Assembly (NCBI GenBank): GCA_902526565.1
Contig: CABZLP010000002.1
Location: 1 to 38,190, forward strand
Origin: an uncultured Pelagibacteraceae bacterium
GTDB taxonomy: Bacteria; Pseudomonadota; Alphaproteobacteria; Pelagibacterales; AG-422-B15
Reading direction: 5' to 3'
Length of the DNA: 38,190 nt
This document shows positions 1 to 9,216 of the stretch, one piece after another. The notes beneath the pieces were generated by a model, which did not search any database, was not told where the DNA came from, and was given only the letters and a program-made list of their open reading frames with translations. A program made the position numbers and the translations under genes. Every line of letters begins with the position of its first letter. The stretch's first letter is position 1.

Positions 1-1151
1 ACTGATAAAGAAAACAAAAATATTATCGCAATTTGATTTACATCTATATTGGTTGGCATTTTGTCTAAATAATAGAATTCAGATGGAAAAAGATTTAAAT
101 CAAATGTATGATTTAAAAAGTTTCTTATAGAATCAATGTTTGTAGTGAATAATATTCCGAAAATTGTTCCAAGTATTGTTCCAGACGTACCTATAATTGA
201 ACCAACAATTAAGAAAATTCTTAAAACAGAAATATCACTAGTCCCAATTGTTTTTAATACAGCAATTTCTTTTGATTTTGTTTGTACAAGTATAAATAAG
301 CTCGTAATTACATTGAATGCAGCAATAATAATAATTAAGGATAAAACAAAGAACATTAATTCACGTTCAGTAGCTAACACCTCCCAAAAAGAACTGTTCA
401 TCTCTATCCAATCTCTAATAATATAGGTATTACCAAATACTTCAGATATTTCTTCTTTTACGACATGTAAGTCAGCAATATCACTTAGGTGCACTTCAAT
501 AGTTGAAACTAAATTTCTAGTACCTAAAAGAGACTGAATATTTGATAATGAAGTATATGCAAAATTACTATCATACTCGCTCATCCCAGAAGTAAAAATT
601 CCAGCTACAACCATGCTTTGACTTTTTGGAATTTGACCAAAAGGTGTTGAAAGTATATTGGTTGAAATCACCTTTATAATCTCACCAGGAATAACATTTA
701 GTGCTAATGCTAAGTCTGATCCTAATATTATACTGTTCTTTACATTAATTTCTTGATTGTTAATCATACTTTGTGAAAATGGGTAGCGTTTTATGTTTTC
801 ATCTACAAAAGATTTTAAAACAATGCCTGTAGTTCTCTCATCTGAGCTAACAAGGGCTTGAAGTGTGATATTGGGATCAATAAATTCAATTTGAGAAACA
901 TTTAGAAGCTCATTTTGATATTTAAAATATTTTTCATTTTTTTGTATAAATATATGACCGTTAAAACCGATAATTCTCTCCTTTAACTCGATATGAAAAC
1001 CATTCATCACTGACATGACAATAATTAATGTTGCTACACCAATGCATATACCTAAGAAAGACAACCATGAAATAACGGATAATAGTCCGCCTTTTCTCAG
1101 AGGGACAAGATATCTAAATGCTATAAATCTTTCAAAGTAATTAAATGGCAC
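1..1151 (-). CDS. lolC: LolC/LolE-family lipoprotein-releasing ABC transporter permease (C-terminus cut by window edge)
   Basis: Inner-membrane permease of the LolCDE complex, which releases outer-membrane lipoproteins to the LolA carrier. The frame is open from a GTG at 1149-1151 to the window edge (383 codons), so about 30 C-terminal residues are missing compared with the usual ~410. The N-terminus reads MPFNYFERFIAFRYL, then a first membrane helix (about residues 22-46) ending in the family-typical MSVMNGF. A large periplasmic domain follows. A second helix bundle contains ERELMFFVLSLIIIIAAFN, and the last visible residues fall in the final membrane segment. GTG is preferred because it lies 1 nt after the proS stop and gives the canonical N-terminus; no upstream ATG is usable. 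It ends the long minus-strand run; lolD would be expected next, outside the window. The family is clear, but LolC versus LolE cannot be decided because alphaproteobacteria usually carry one hybrid form. Confidence 0.88.
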   Translation of the reverse strand, partial: MPFNYFERFIAFRYLVPLRKGGLLSVISWLSFLGICIGVATLIIVMSVMNGFHIELKERIIGFNGHIFIQKNEKYFKYQNELLNVSQIEFIDPNITLQALVSSDERTTGIVLKSFVDENIKRYPFSQSMINNQEINVKNSIILGSDLALALNVIPGEIIKVISTNILSTPFGQIPKSQSMVVAGIFTSGMSEYDSNFAYTSLSNIQSLLGTRNLVSTIEVHLSDIADLHVVKEEISEVFGNTYIIRDWIEMNSSFWEVLATERELMFFVLSLIIIIAAFNVITSLFILVQTKSKEIAVLKTIGTSDISVLRIFLIVGSIIGTSGTILGTIFGILFTTNIDSIRNFLNHTFDLNLFPSEFYYLDKMPTNIDVNQIAIIFLFSLS

Positions 1152-1152
1152 T

Positions 1153-2478
1153 TTATGATAGAAATCCTCTAATGAATTCATCAATTTTATTGATATTTAT
1201 AAATTCTGAATTTCCAGTCCTTCTGTTTTTATACTCAATCTCATTATCTGATTTTGATTTATTTCCAATAATAATTTGATGGGGTATGCCAATCAAGTCC
1301 ATGCGGGAGAATTTGACTCCTGCATTGTCTTTCTTATCATCGTAGATAGTTTCATATTTATTAGCGATATATTTATAAATTTTTTCTGCATTACTGGAAA
1401 CCACTTCATCTTTTGGAGACAGGTTTATTATTCCAAATAAGAATGGGGCAACTATGTCTGGCCATATTATGCCCTTTTCATCATGTGAAGTTTCTATTAT
1501 CGCTCCTACTAATCTTGATATTCCAATTCCATATGAGCCCATGTATACAGATTTTTCCTTACCATCAAAATCGAGTACATTTGCTTTCATTAATGTTGAA
1601 TATTTTGTACCAAAACTAAAGATGTGCCCAACTTCAATGCCCTTAGATTGCATTTGATTTTGTTTATCTACATTCTTGTTAAACTCAGACTCATTATATT
1701 TTTCGTCAGAAACTGAGTAATAGGATTTAAATTTTTCTACACATTTTTTTAAATCACCCTCATAGTCAATTTCATTAATTAAGTTATTTCCTTGTAATAT
1801 CCTTCGATCAAAATAAATGTTGCTTTCTCCAGTCTGAGATAGAATAACAAATTCATGCGACAAATCCCCTCCAATGGGCCCAGTGTCAGCAGCCATAGGA
1901 ATAGCTTTTAAGCCCAATCGTTCAAATGTTTTTAAGTAACAAACGAAAAACCTATTGTAAGAGTCTTCAGATTTCATTTCATCAATATCAAATGAATAAG
2001 CATCTTTCATCAAAAATTCTCTACCCCGCATAACTCCAAATCTTGGTCTTAATTCATCCCTAAACTTCCATTGTATGTGATAAAGTAATTGTGGAAGCTC
2101 TTTATAAGACTTTATTGAACGTCTAAAGATATCAGTTACTTGCTCTTCGTTTGTTGGGCCATAAAGCATTTGTCTATCATGACGATCGTTAATTCTTAAC
2201 ATCTCTTTGCCATAATCTTCGTATCGGCCACTTTCTTTCCAAATATCAGCTGGTTGTATAGTGGGCATTAAAATCTCATTTACACCCGCATTATTTTGTT
2301 CATCTTTCACTATACTTTCAATTTTTTTTAAAACTCTTAATCCAATAGGTAGCCATGAATAGATACCTGAACTGGATTGACTAATCATTCCAGATCTAAG
2401 CATCAAAGTGTGAGAAATAATTTCCGCTTCGTTAGGAACTTCTTTTAAGACAGGTAATAAATATTTAGATAACTTCAT
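1153..2478 (-). CDS. proS: prolyl-tRNA synthetase, short alphaproteobacterial type
   Basis: Class II aminoacyl-tRNA synthetase that charges tRNA-Pro in the cytoplasm. At 441 aa it is the short form, lacking the ~180-residue editing (INS) domain between motifs 2 and 3 of the ~570-aa bacterial enzyme; this is typical of alphaproteobacteria. Visible landmarks are GPTNEE at about 107-112, motif 2 (FRDELRPRFGVMRGREF, about 139-155), motif 3 (GSYGIGISRL, about 314-323) and a C-terminal anticodon-binding domain from about 345. The start overlaps the 3' end of the upstream DUF1467 gene by 14 nt, and the stop lies 1 nt before the lolC GTG, so translation is probably coupled. Without an editing domain, mischarged Ala-tRNA-Pro would have to be cleared by a separate ProXp/YbaK protein, which is not in the window. 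Confidence 0.97.
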   Translation of the reverse strand: MKLSKYLLPVLKEVPNEAEIISHTLMLRSGMISQSSSGIYSWLPIGLRVLKKIESIVKDEQNNAGVNEILMPTIQPADIWKESGRYEDYGKEMLRINDRHDRQMLYGPTNEEQVTDIFRRSIKSYKELPQLLYHIQWKFRDELRPRFGVMRGREFLMKDAYSFDIDEMKSEDSYNRFFVCYLKTFERLGLKAIPMAADTGPIGGDLSHEFVILSQTGESNIYFDRRILQGNNLINEIDYEGDLKKCVEKFKSYYSVSDEKYNESEFNKNVDKQNQMQSKGIEVGHIFSFGTKYSTLMKANVLDFDGKEKSVYMGSYGIGISRLVGAIIETSHDEKGIIWPDIVAPFLFGIINLSPKDEVVSSNAEKIYKYIANKYETIYDDKKDNAGVKFSRMDLIGIPHQIIIGNKSKSDNEIEYKNRRTGNSEFININKIDEFIRGFLS

Positions 2479-2734
2479 TCATATAAAAAAGCTTTAAGAT
2501 AAACATCAAAAAACCATCATTATTTAGAAAAAAGTATATGATAAACCAGATAATTACTGAAACAAATGTTGTGATTAGAAATTTCTTAAATATCTGTGGA
2601 TTATTGGGGGCTCCAGGATCCTCACCCTCTATTGGTATTTTTTTATTTGAATTATTGATATTAATAGGAAGTGACAAAAAGAAAATAAGCCACCATATAA
2701 GAAGAAAAATAATAATTGACCCTGTTATGCCCAA
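2465..2734 (-). CDS. DUF1467 family small membrane protein
   Basis: An 89-aa protein with two or three hydrophobic segments (about 3-23, 51-69 and 72-85) and a short polar loop carrying GEDPGAPNNP at about 37-46. In the DUF1467 family this loop, typically ending in GxxxGAP, is the conserved part, and the gene normally sits between mce and proS in alphaproteobacteria, exactly as here. Its biochemical role is unknown. It starts 2 nt after the mce stop and overlaps proS by 14 nt, so it belongs to the same transcript. Family assignment rests on the loop motif, length and synteny. Confidence 0.82.
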   Translation of the reverse strand: MGITGSIIIFLLIWWLIFFLSLPININNSNKKIPIEGEDPGAPNNPQIFKKFLITTFVSVIIWFIIYFFLNNDGFLMFILKLFYMNEVI

Positions 2735-2736
2735 TT

Positions 2737-3141
2737 TTAAACTTCTTCAAGCTCGATTAGTGTTCCATTGCAGCTTTTTGGATGGAGAAAGATGACAGGC
2801 TTTCCATGCGCGCCAGTCCTTGGCTTGCCAGTTCCTGTAATTGAAACTTCATGTGTATTTAGCTTTTCAATTGCTTGATTAATATCGTCAACTTCTAAAC
2901 AAATATGATGCATTCCACCTTTAGGATTTTTATTTATAAAATTTTCTATAGGAGAGTCTTCACCAAGTACTTCTAATAATTCAATTTTTGTATTTCCTAA
3001 ATCGATAAATACAGTAGTTACGCCGTGATCTGGCTGTTCTACTGGCTCAGATACCTTTGCTCCGAATATACTTCTGTACTGCTCCGCGGCTTCACTAATA
3101 TTTGGGACAGCTATTGCTATATGGTTTAATTTTCCAATCAT
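2737..3141 (-). CDS. mce: methylmalonyl-CoA epimerase
   Basis: Cytoplasmic enzyme of the vicinal-oxygen-chelate (glyoxalase) superfamily that interconverts (S)- and (R)-methylmalonyl-CoA in propionyl-CoA breakdown. The 134 aa match the family length. The paired beta-alpha-beta-beta-beta modules show the metal-ligand histidines: LNHIAIAVPN at the N-terminus, MHHICLEVDDI in the middle, and a C-terminal FLHPKSCNGTLIELEEV with the typical glutamate near the end. It lies 4 nt downstream of rnj and 2 nt upstream of the DUF1467 gene. Propionyl-CoA carboxylase and methylmalonyl-CoA mutase would be expected elsewhere in the genome. The mutase needs cobalamin, which fits the B12-binding-type gene at 23337 only loosely. 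Confidence 0.93.
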   Translation of the reverse strand: MIGKLNHIAIAVPNISEAAEQYRSIFGAKVSEPVEQPDHGVTTVFIDLGNTKIELLEVLGEDSPIENFINKNPKGGMHHICLEVDDINQAIEKLNTHEVSITGTGKPRTGAHGKPVIFLHPKSCNGTLIELEEV

Positions 3142-3145
3142 TCTA

Positions 3146-4813
3146 TTAAATATGAACTATACTTATATTTGTCAAAGGTTTTTTGCGAGAGTGCTTATAA
3201 ATCAGGTTTCTTGAGAGTGTTTCAAGTTTCTGGTAAATCTTTTTTTCTTTTTTTGATATATTACTTTTATCATCAAAAAATTTATAAATTTCTTCTTCAA
3301 GAATATTAATTACTTCGTCACTATCATACTCATCATCACTTAAAATGCCACTTGAAAATATAACAGGTTCTTTTTTAAGATTCATTTTCTTATCTAAAAC
3401 ACATGTAATATTTAATACTCCATTATAACTCATTCTTTTTCTATCTTTAATATGACTACTGTTATAATTAACTAGTCGATTCCCATCTAAATATTGTCTT
3501 CCAGATTTACATTGATCGTAGATGTATGGCGAACCTGGAGCAAGCTGTAAGATATCGCCATTAGATATTTGCATTGGAAACTGAACGCCAAGTTCTTTCG
3601 CTAGAGATGAATGCCTTTTTAAATGCCTATACTCTCCATGAACAGGTACGGATATTTTTGGATTTACATGTTCATACATATCCACCATTTCATCGAGACA
3701 TGGATGTCCTGAAACATGAATATCTTCATCATATTCAGTGATTACCTCAGCGCCAAGTTCAGACAGGCGATTAAAAAGTTTAAATATTTTTTTTTCATTG
3801 CCGGGAATAATTTTAGATGAAAAAATCACACAATCATCTTGATCAATTTCAATGTGAGGGAAATCCTGATTTGATATTCTCATCATTGCGCCTCTTGGTT
3901 CCCCTTGACTACCTGTGCATAGGTAAAGAACCTCATGTTTTTTCTTTTTTACCGCTTCTTTTTCCGATAAAATTATATCTATATCTTTTAAAATTCCGTT
4001 TTGCCTAGCAACAGATATCATTCTATGCATTGATCGACCTAAAACAACGAGTGATCTCCCTGAATCTTTTGCGGCGGCTGCAATTGTTTCTAATCGTGCA
4101 ACATTTGAAGCGAATGAAGTCACAAAAACTCTATTTTTTAGCTTTTTAATGACTCCTACAAGATTCTCTCTAACTGTTGACTCTGAGCCAGAACGTCCAC
4201 TAGTTAATACATTCGTTGAATCGCAAACCATCGCCAATATTTCCTCACTATCTTTCTTTAATTTATTAAAATCAATAGAATCTCCTACGATAGGATTATC
4301 ATCAATTTTCCAATCACCAGTGTGATAAATGGTGCCTAATTTTGTCTTAATGAATAAGGAATTTGGCTCTGGTATAGAGTGCGTTAATGTTTGTAATTTA
4401 ATATCGAATGGTTTGATTTGAATTTCAGATGATAGATCGACTATATTTAATTTATCTTCAATATTTATACCTCTCTCTTCAAACTTTAATCTTATTATGG
4501 AGGCAGTGAATGCAGTTGCATATATTGGACATTTTAAATCAGGCCACAAATATGCTAGTCCACCTACATGATCTTCGTGAGCATGCGTAATGATTATACC
4601 TTGAAGATTTTCTTTTCTTTCCTTAATAAATTCATGGTCTGGTAATATCACATCAACCCCAGGAGTTGTATCGTCTCCGAAAGTAATCCCTAAATCAACA
4701 ATAATCCATTTCATGTCATCTATCTCATTACCATAGCCATAGAGATTCATGTTCATACCTATTTCTCCAGTTCCACCTAATGGCAGAAAAACTAATCTGC
4801 TATTTTTACTCAT
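3146..4813 (-). CDS. rnj: ribonuclease J (metallo-beta-lactamase / beta-CASP ribonuclease)
   Basis: RNA-degrading enzyme with 5'-to-3' exonuclease and endonuclease activities, acting in mRNA turnover and rRNA maturation. The 555 aa match the RNase J family. The zinc-binding motif HAHEDH is at about residues 77-82; further landmarks are HSIPEPNS, HTGDWKID, the beta-CASP segment around CDSTN, and SGHPCLDEM with VPVHGEYRHL near 385-415. The N-terminus (LVFLPLGGTGEIGMN) is canonical. It overlaps coaX upstream by 8 nt and is followed by mce after 4 nt. The position between coaX and mce is conserved in alphaproteobacteria. Confidence 0.96.
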   Translation of the reverse strand: MSKNSRLVFLPLGGTGEIGMNMNLYGYGNEIDDMKWIIVDLGITFGDDTTPGVDVILPDHEFIKERKENLQGIIITHAHEDHVGGLAYLWPDLKCPIYATAFTASIIRLKFEERGINIEDKLNIVDLSSEIQIKPFDIKLQTLTHSIPEPNSLFIKTKLGTIYHTGDWKIDDNPIVGDSIDFNKLKKDSEEILAMVCDSTNVLTSGRSGSESTVRENLVGVIKKLKNRVFVTSFASNVARLETIAAAAKDSGRSLVVLGRSMHRMISVARQNGILKDIDIILSEKEAVKKKKHEVLYLCTGSQGEPRGAMMRISNQDFPHIEIDQDDCVIFSSKIIPGNEKKIFKLFNRLSELGAEVITEYDEDIHVSGHPCLDEMVDMYEHVNPKISVPVHGEYRHLKRHSSLAKELGVQFPMQISNGDILQLAPGSPYIYDQCKSGRQYLDGNRLVNYNSSHIKDRKRMSYNGVLNITCVLDKKMNLKKEPVIFSSGILSDDEYDSDEVINILEEEIYKFFDDKSNISKKEKKIYQKLETLSRNLIYKHSRKKPLTNISIVHI

Positions 4814-5588
4814 ATTTATTATTGCTTATTATGATCAGGCCGTTCAAAGTAAGATCATTTTCAAAGTAATTAATACAATTTAGATCTTTTGCAAATAGTT
4901 TAGATAAACCGCCTGTAGCAATGGTTTTAGCATTCATGCAGTCATTTTCCTTTTTTAATTTGTCTATCAATCCTTCTATAAGACTTATATAGCCCCAATA
5001 GATACCAGATTCCATGGCATGAATTGTGTCTTTACCTATTAGTTGGGTTGGTTTCTTAAATTCAATTTGTGGCAATAAAGCAGTACCATCTGAAAGAGAT
5101 TTAATAGATAAGTTGACCCCAGGACATATTAAACCTCCTGCGTAACTACCATTCATATCAACAACATCTAAAGTTGTTGCTGTTCCAAAATCAACAATAA
5201 TCAAAGGAGGCTCGTATAGTTTAACAGCAGCAATAGCATTGATTATTCTGTCATCACCAACCTCGCTAGGCTTATCTAAGGTAAAAGATATAAATTTTTT
5301 GAGATCAGATGTTCTCAGTTCAATAATTTTTAAATCATCTCTAATAGCCTTTATATACTTAGTTAATTCATATTGAGCATTTGGTACTACGCCAGATATA
5401 ATAATTGATCTGCTATCAGATATAAAATTTTTCAAATCAGCTAGATTATGACTAATATTTTCTTTTTGAGCATTGCCTACTAAAGATGTTTCGATTCTCA
5501 TTTGCGAAATAAGTTTACCTTCACGTACATTTCCAAATAAAATATTTGTATTACCTATATCCACTATTGTTTTTACATTAATATTCAA
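4806..5588 (-). CDS. coaX: type III pantothenate kinase
   Basis: Catalyses the first step of coenzyme A synthesis, ATP-dependent phosphorylation of pantothenate. The ASKHA-fold landmarks are present: phosphate-binding DIGNTN at residues 10-15, GDDRIINA at 111-118, DFGTATTLDVV from 133, GGLICPGVNLSIKSL from about 151, and the C-terminal ATGGLSKLF. At 260 aa the length is normal. It overlaps birA upstream by 11 nt and rnj downstream by 8 nt, indicating tight translational coupling. The birA-coaX pair is common, linking two cofactor-related functions. Confidence 0.96.
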   Translation of the reverse strand: MNINVKTIVDIGNTNILFGNVREGKLISQMRIETSLVGNAQKENISHNLADLKNFISDSRSIIISGVVPNAQYELTKYIKAIRDDLKIIELRTSDLKKFISFTLDKPSEVGDDRIINAIAAVKLYEPPLIIVDFGTATTLDVVDMNGSYAGGLICPGVNLSIKSLSDGTALLPQIEFKKPTQLIGKDTIHAMESGIYWGYISLIEGLIDKLKKENDCMNAKTIATGGLSKLFAKDLNCINYFENDLTLNGLIIISNNKYE

Positions 5589-6312
5589 ATGATAATTCTC
5601 CTGCGTTTAGTCTAAAATTATGATTATTAGCATTTATGATAATTTCAAAATCTTTAGATATATCAATCAAGGTTCCTTCTAAAACTCTATCATTTGTTAT
5701 AAATTTTACTTTCTTATTATAATTCCAGCATTTAATTTTGTATTCATCTATAAGAAGAGCTTCTGAATTATTTATTAACTTTTCTAAATATTCACTAAGA
5801 TTGGATGTCAAAGGTTTAATTAAATCCATGGCTATTACACTCTTCTTAGCTATGGAATTTAAAGATGTAGTTTTTCTTCCTTCTATCATTGGATGATGCG
5901 CAATGTTGATGCCTATTCCAATAATTGAAAAGTTTTTACTTTTGGAGAGAAAGTTATCAATTAATGTTCCTGATAATTTAGCATCAGCATAGAGAATATC
6001 ATTTGGCCATTTTATTCTTAAAAGTTTATTATTAGTAATTAATTTTGAAATACATTGATGCAAAGATAATGCAACAACACATGATAAAAAAGGAAGTCTA
6101 TTTAGTGGAAAGTCAATAGGTAATACTAAAGAAGCAAGTAGATTACCCTCTTGCGATACCCAATTTTTATCACCGCGCCCTTTTCCAGCAGTTTGCTTGT
6201 TGGCTATAATCCAAGTAGGAGAGACAATTTTTTCTTTTTCAATAAGCCTCTTACTTTCAAGATTTGTGCTGTCTATGACATCATAATTGATTATTTCTGA
6301 ATTAGATAACAT
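5578..6312 (-). CDS. birA: biotin--[acetyl-CoA-carboxylase] ligase, monofunctional
   Basis: Attaches biotin through biotinyl-AMP to the lysine of biotin carboxyl carrier protein. At 244 aa it has only the catalytic and C-terminal domains and lacks the N-terminal helix-turn-helix of bifunctional BirA, so it should not repress a biotin operon. The biotinyl-AMP loop reads GKGRGDKNW at 43-51, and the catalytic-lysine region KWPNDILYADAKLSG spans 101-115. GIGINIAHHP follows at about 136-145. The gene starts 5 nt after the nuoN stop, with no sign of its own promoter. Confidence 0.95.
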   Translation of the reverse strand: MLSNSEIINYDVIDSTNLESKRLIEKEKIVSPTWIIANKQTAGKGRGDKNWVSQEGNLLASLVLPIDFPLNRLPFLSCVVALSLHQCISKLITNNKLLRIKWPNDILYADAKLSGTLIDNFLSKSKNFSIIGIGINIAHHPMIEGRKTTSLNSIAKKSVIAMDLIKPLTSNLSEYLEKLINNSEALLIDEYKIKCWNYNKKVKFITNDRVLEGTLIDISKDFEIIINANNHNFRLNAGELSFEY

Positions 6313-6317
6313 ATCTA

Positions 6318-7727
6318 TTAATAAAAAGATTTTATAGCAAATTCTGAAAATTGTATAATAGGTGCAGGGTATATAAAAAACAAAATAACTAAAAAGGAAG
6401 ATGGATAGAACAGAACTTGAAGTGTAAGGATGTTTACACCATCAAACTCTTCTTTTGGTTCATCAAAATACATTATCTTTACAATACGAAGATAATAAAA
6501 AGCACTAATAACACTTGCAATGATGCCTGTTATCGCAAGAAACACCATGTTACTCTCTAAAGCTGCAACAAAAATATAAAATTTACCAAAAAAACCAGCT
6601 AATGGAGGTATACCAGCTAAAGAAAACATCATCAACGCAACTAAAATTGTTGTGAATGGATGATTTTTGTACATACCTGAAAGGTCAGATATATTCTCAA
6701 AGTACGCGTCATTCCTCTTTAAACTTAGTATTGCTGTGAATACAGCTATATTCATTACCAGGTAAATCATAAGGTAAATCAAAAGAGATCTTAGCCCTTC
6801 ACTGGAAACACAAGCAACGCCAATTAACGCATAACCTATATGGCCTATTGAACTGTATGCCATTAATCTTTTAATATTAGTTTGGGCAATTGCTGCAAAA
6901 GCAGCAAGCATCATAGATGCAATTGAGATAAAAAATATTATTTGCTGCCAGTCCAAATACATTTCTCCAAAAGAATTAAATAAAAATCTTACTAATAAAC
7001 CCATCGCAGCAATTTTTGGTGCAAGAGCAAAAAAAGCAGTTATAGGTGTAGGAGCGCCCTGATATACATCTGGAGTCCACATATGGAATGGAACTGCAGA
7101 AACTTTAAATGCAAGACCAGCAAGCACAAAAACTATACCTATTAAAAGGCCAAGACTGTCAGAATTATAATTTACAGCAATTAAATTGAAATTTGTATTT
7201 CCTGAAAAACCATAGATGTAGGAAATCCCAAATAATAACAAGCCCGACGAAAGAGCCCCTAATATAAAATACTTAATACCAGCCTCTGATGACAAGAGAC
7301 TATTTCTATTAAGAGCGGCCAATACATAAAGACTTAGTGATTGCAACTCTAGTCCAATGAACATAGCAAGCAAATCGTTCGCGGATACCATAACCATCAT
7401 TCCAAGAGTTGAAAAAAGAATTAATATGGGAAATTCATATAAATTTATATGAAGATTCTCTCTACTAGAGATAAACATTACTAATGTAACGATCGAACCT
7501 ATAGAAATCATAATTTTAAATAAAGATGAAAACTCATCATTAATGTAACTATTAAAATATATTGACTGATACGGTTGATTAATAACAAGGGCAATTGCTA
7601 TGAGTAATGATAAAATTGATAGATTATTAATAAGTTTGATTTTTTTTATAAATAGCCCAAGAATAAGCAACATTAGAGCAGAACAAAAAATAAATATTTC
7701 TGGTATTATGTGTAAAATATTTTCCAT
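6318..7727 (-). CDS. nuoN: NADH-quinone oxidoreductase subunit N
   Basis: Antiporter-like proton-pumping membrane subunit of complex I. The 469 aa contain about 14 hydrophobic segments. The family-typical region with AVPFHMWTPDVYQGAPTP holds the helix-breaking proline and lies near conserved lysines of the proton channel, and KRLMAYSSIGHIGYALIG follows. It is the last nuo gene in the run and is followed by birA after 5 nt, an arrangement conserved in alphaproteobacteria. Confidence 0.97.
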   Translation of the reverse strand: MENILHIIPEIFIFCSALMLLILGLFIKKIKLINNLSILSLLIAIALVINQPYQSIYFNSYINDEFSSLFKIMISIGSIVTLVMFISSRENLHINLYEFPILILFSTLGMMVMVSANDLLAMFIGLELQSLSLYVLAALNRNSLLSSEAGIKYFILGALSSGLLLFGISYIYGFSGNTNFNLIAVNYNSDSLGLLIGIVFVLAGLAFKVSAVPFHMWTPDVYQGAPTPITAFFALAPKIAAMGLLVRFLFNSFGEMYLDWQQIIFFISIASMMLAAFAAIAQTNIKRLMAYSSIGHIGYALIGVACVSSEGLRSLLIYLMIYLVMNIAVFTAILSLKRNDAYFENISDLSGMYKNHPFTTILVALMMFSLAGIPPLAGFFGKFYIFVAALESNMVFLAITGIIASVISAFYYLRIVKIMYFDEPKEEFDGVNILTLQVLFYPSSFLVILFFIYPAPIIQFSEFAIKSFY

Positions 7728-7731
7728 TGAA

Positions 7732-9213
7732 TTAATTAAGTTTGCCGTTCACCTGACTAACGATTTTTTTTGCTGATGGCTCAATAATATCCATAACCGG
7801 CTTTGGGTATATGCCAATAAAAACCGTAAGGATAATTAACGGAACAAATATAATTATTTCTCTTCTCGTTAAATCAAACATCTCTGACAAATCATCCTTT
7901 ATCAATGCGCCAAAAATCATTCTACGGTAAAGCCATAAAGAATATGTTGCTGCCAATACAACACCCGTTGTAGCAAATATAGCAAAATATGTATTTATGC
8001 TAAATATTGACATTAGTACTAAAAATTCTCCAACAAAACCACTTGTGCCTGGTAGTCCAAGACTGGCCAAAATAAAAATCATAAATGTAAATGCGTACAG
8101 TGGCATTTTATTTACCAATCCGCCATACCTAGAAATTTCCCTTGTATGCAATCGATCATAAACAACCCCAACACATAAAAATAATGCTGCAGAAACAATG
8201 CCATGACTAATCATTTGGATAATGCTTCCTTCTATTCCTTGAACAGTAAATGTAAAAATTCCAAGCGTTACAAATCCCATATGCGCAACAGAGGAATACG
8301 CTATTAACTTTTTCATATCTTCCTGAACTAGTGCGATTAATGAAGTAACGATTATAGCTACAATACTAAGTGTAAAGATGAGTGGAGCAAAAAGCTCTGA
8401 AGCTTCAGGGAAAAAGCCAATTGAGAAACGAATAAAGCCATACCCTGCCATCTTAAGTAATACCCCAGCTAAAATTACTGAGCCCGCTGTAGGCGCTTCA
8501 ACGTGAGCATCAGGCAGCCAGGTATGAAATGGCCACATTGGAATTTTAACCATAAATGAGGCAAAAAAGGCAAGCCACAAAATAATCTGTTCATTTTGTG
8601 TGAAATTATAATCTAATAAGTACGAAACATCTGTTGTATAGGCTGTAATGAATATATAAATGATAGCTAATAACATAAAAACCGAACCAGCAAGTGTATA
8701 TAAGAAAAATTTGAAGGTTGAGTAAACTCTTCTTTCACCACCCCAAATACCAATAATAAGAAACATGGGAATCAAACCGCCTTCAAAGAATAAATAGAAT
8801 AAAACAAGATCGAGAGAACAAAAAACGCCGATCATGAAAGTTTCAAGGGCTAAAAATGAAATTAAATATTCTTTTACAGAAAATTTAATGCTGTCGTAAC
8901 TAGCTAGGATGCATATTGGTACAAGCATTGTTGTGAGGACAATGAATAGAATTGAAATGCCATCAACACCTAAATGGTATGATATCCCATTTTCAATCCA
9001 AAAATAACGTTCTTCAAACTGAAAGTCTGCATCTTGCTGATTAAATGCAAATAACAGGTATAGAGAAATTAAAAAATTTAAAAAAGATATCCATAAGGCT
9101 GTATGTTTAAGATTATTTGAACTTTGATCATTATTATTTCTGATCAACGTCATGAAAAAGATTCCAAATATCGGAAGTAAAATTAAAATACTTAAAATTG
9201 GTAATTCATTCAT
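7732..9213 (-). CDS. nuoM: NADH-quinone oxidoreductase subunit M
   Basis: Second antiporter-like proton-pumping subunit of the complex I membrane arm, 493 aa with about 14 membrane segments. Recognised by GVDGISILFIVLTT near the N-terminus, FFEGGLIPMFLIIGIWGG with the conserved glutamate, KIPMWPFHTWLPDAHVEAPT, and KKLIAYSSVAHMGFVTLG. It lies between nuoL (3-nt gap) and nuoN (4-nt gap) in the canonical order. Confidence 0.98.
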   Translation of the reverse strand: MNELPILSILILLPIFGIFFMTLIRNNNDQSSNNLKHTALWISFLNFLISLYLLFAFNQQDADFQFEERYFWIENGISYHLGVDGISILFIVLTTMLVPICILASYDSIKFSVKEYLISFLALETFMIGVFCSLDLVLFYLFFEGGLIPMFLIIGIWGGERRVYSTFKFFLYTLAGSVFMLLAIIYIFITAYTTDVSYLLDYNFTQNEQIILWLAFFASFMVKIPMWPFHTWLPDAHVEAPTAGSVILAGVLLKMAGYGFIRFSIGFFPEASELFAPLIFTLSIVAIIVTSLIALVQEDMKKLIAYSSVAHMGFVTLGIFTFTVQGIEGSIIQMISHGIVSAALFLCVGVVYDRLHTREISRYGGLVNKMPLYAFTFMIFILASLGLPGTSGFVGEFLVLMSIFSINTYFAIFATTGVVLAATYSLWLYRRMIFGALIKDDLSEMFDLTRREIIIFVPLIILTVFIGIYPKPVMDIIEPSAKKIVSQVNGKLN

Positions 9214-9216
9214 TGA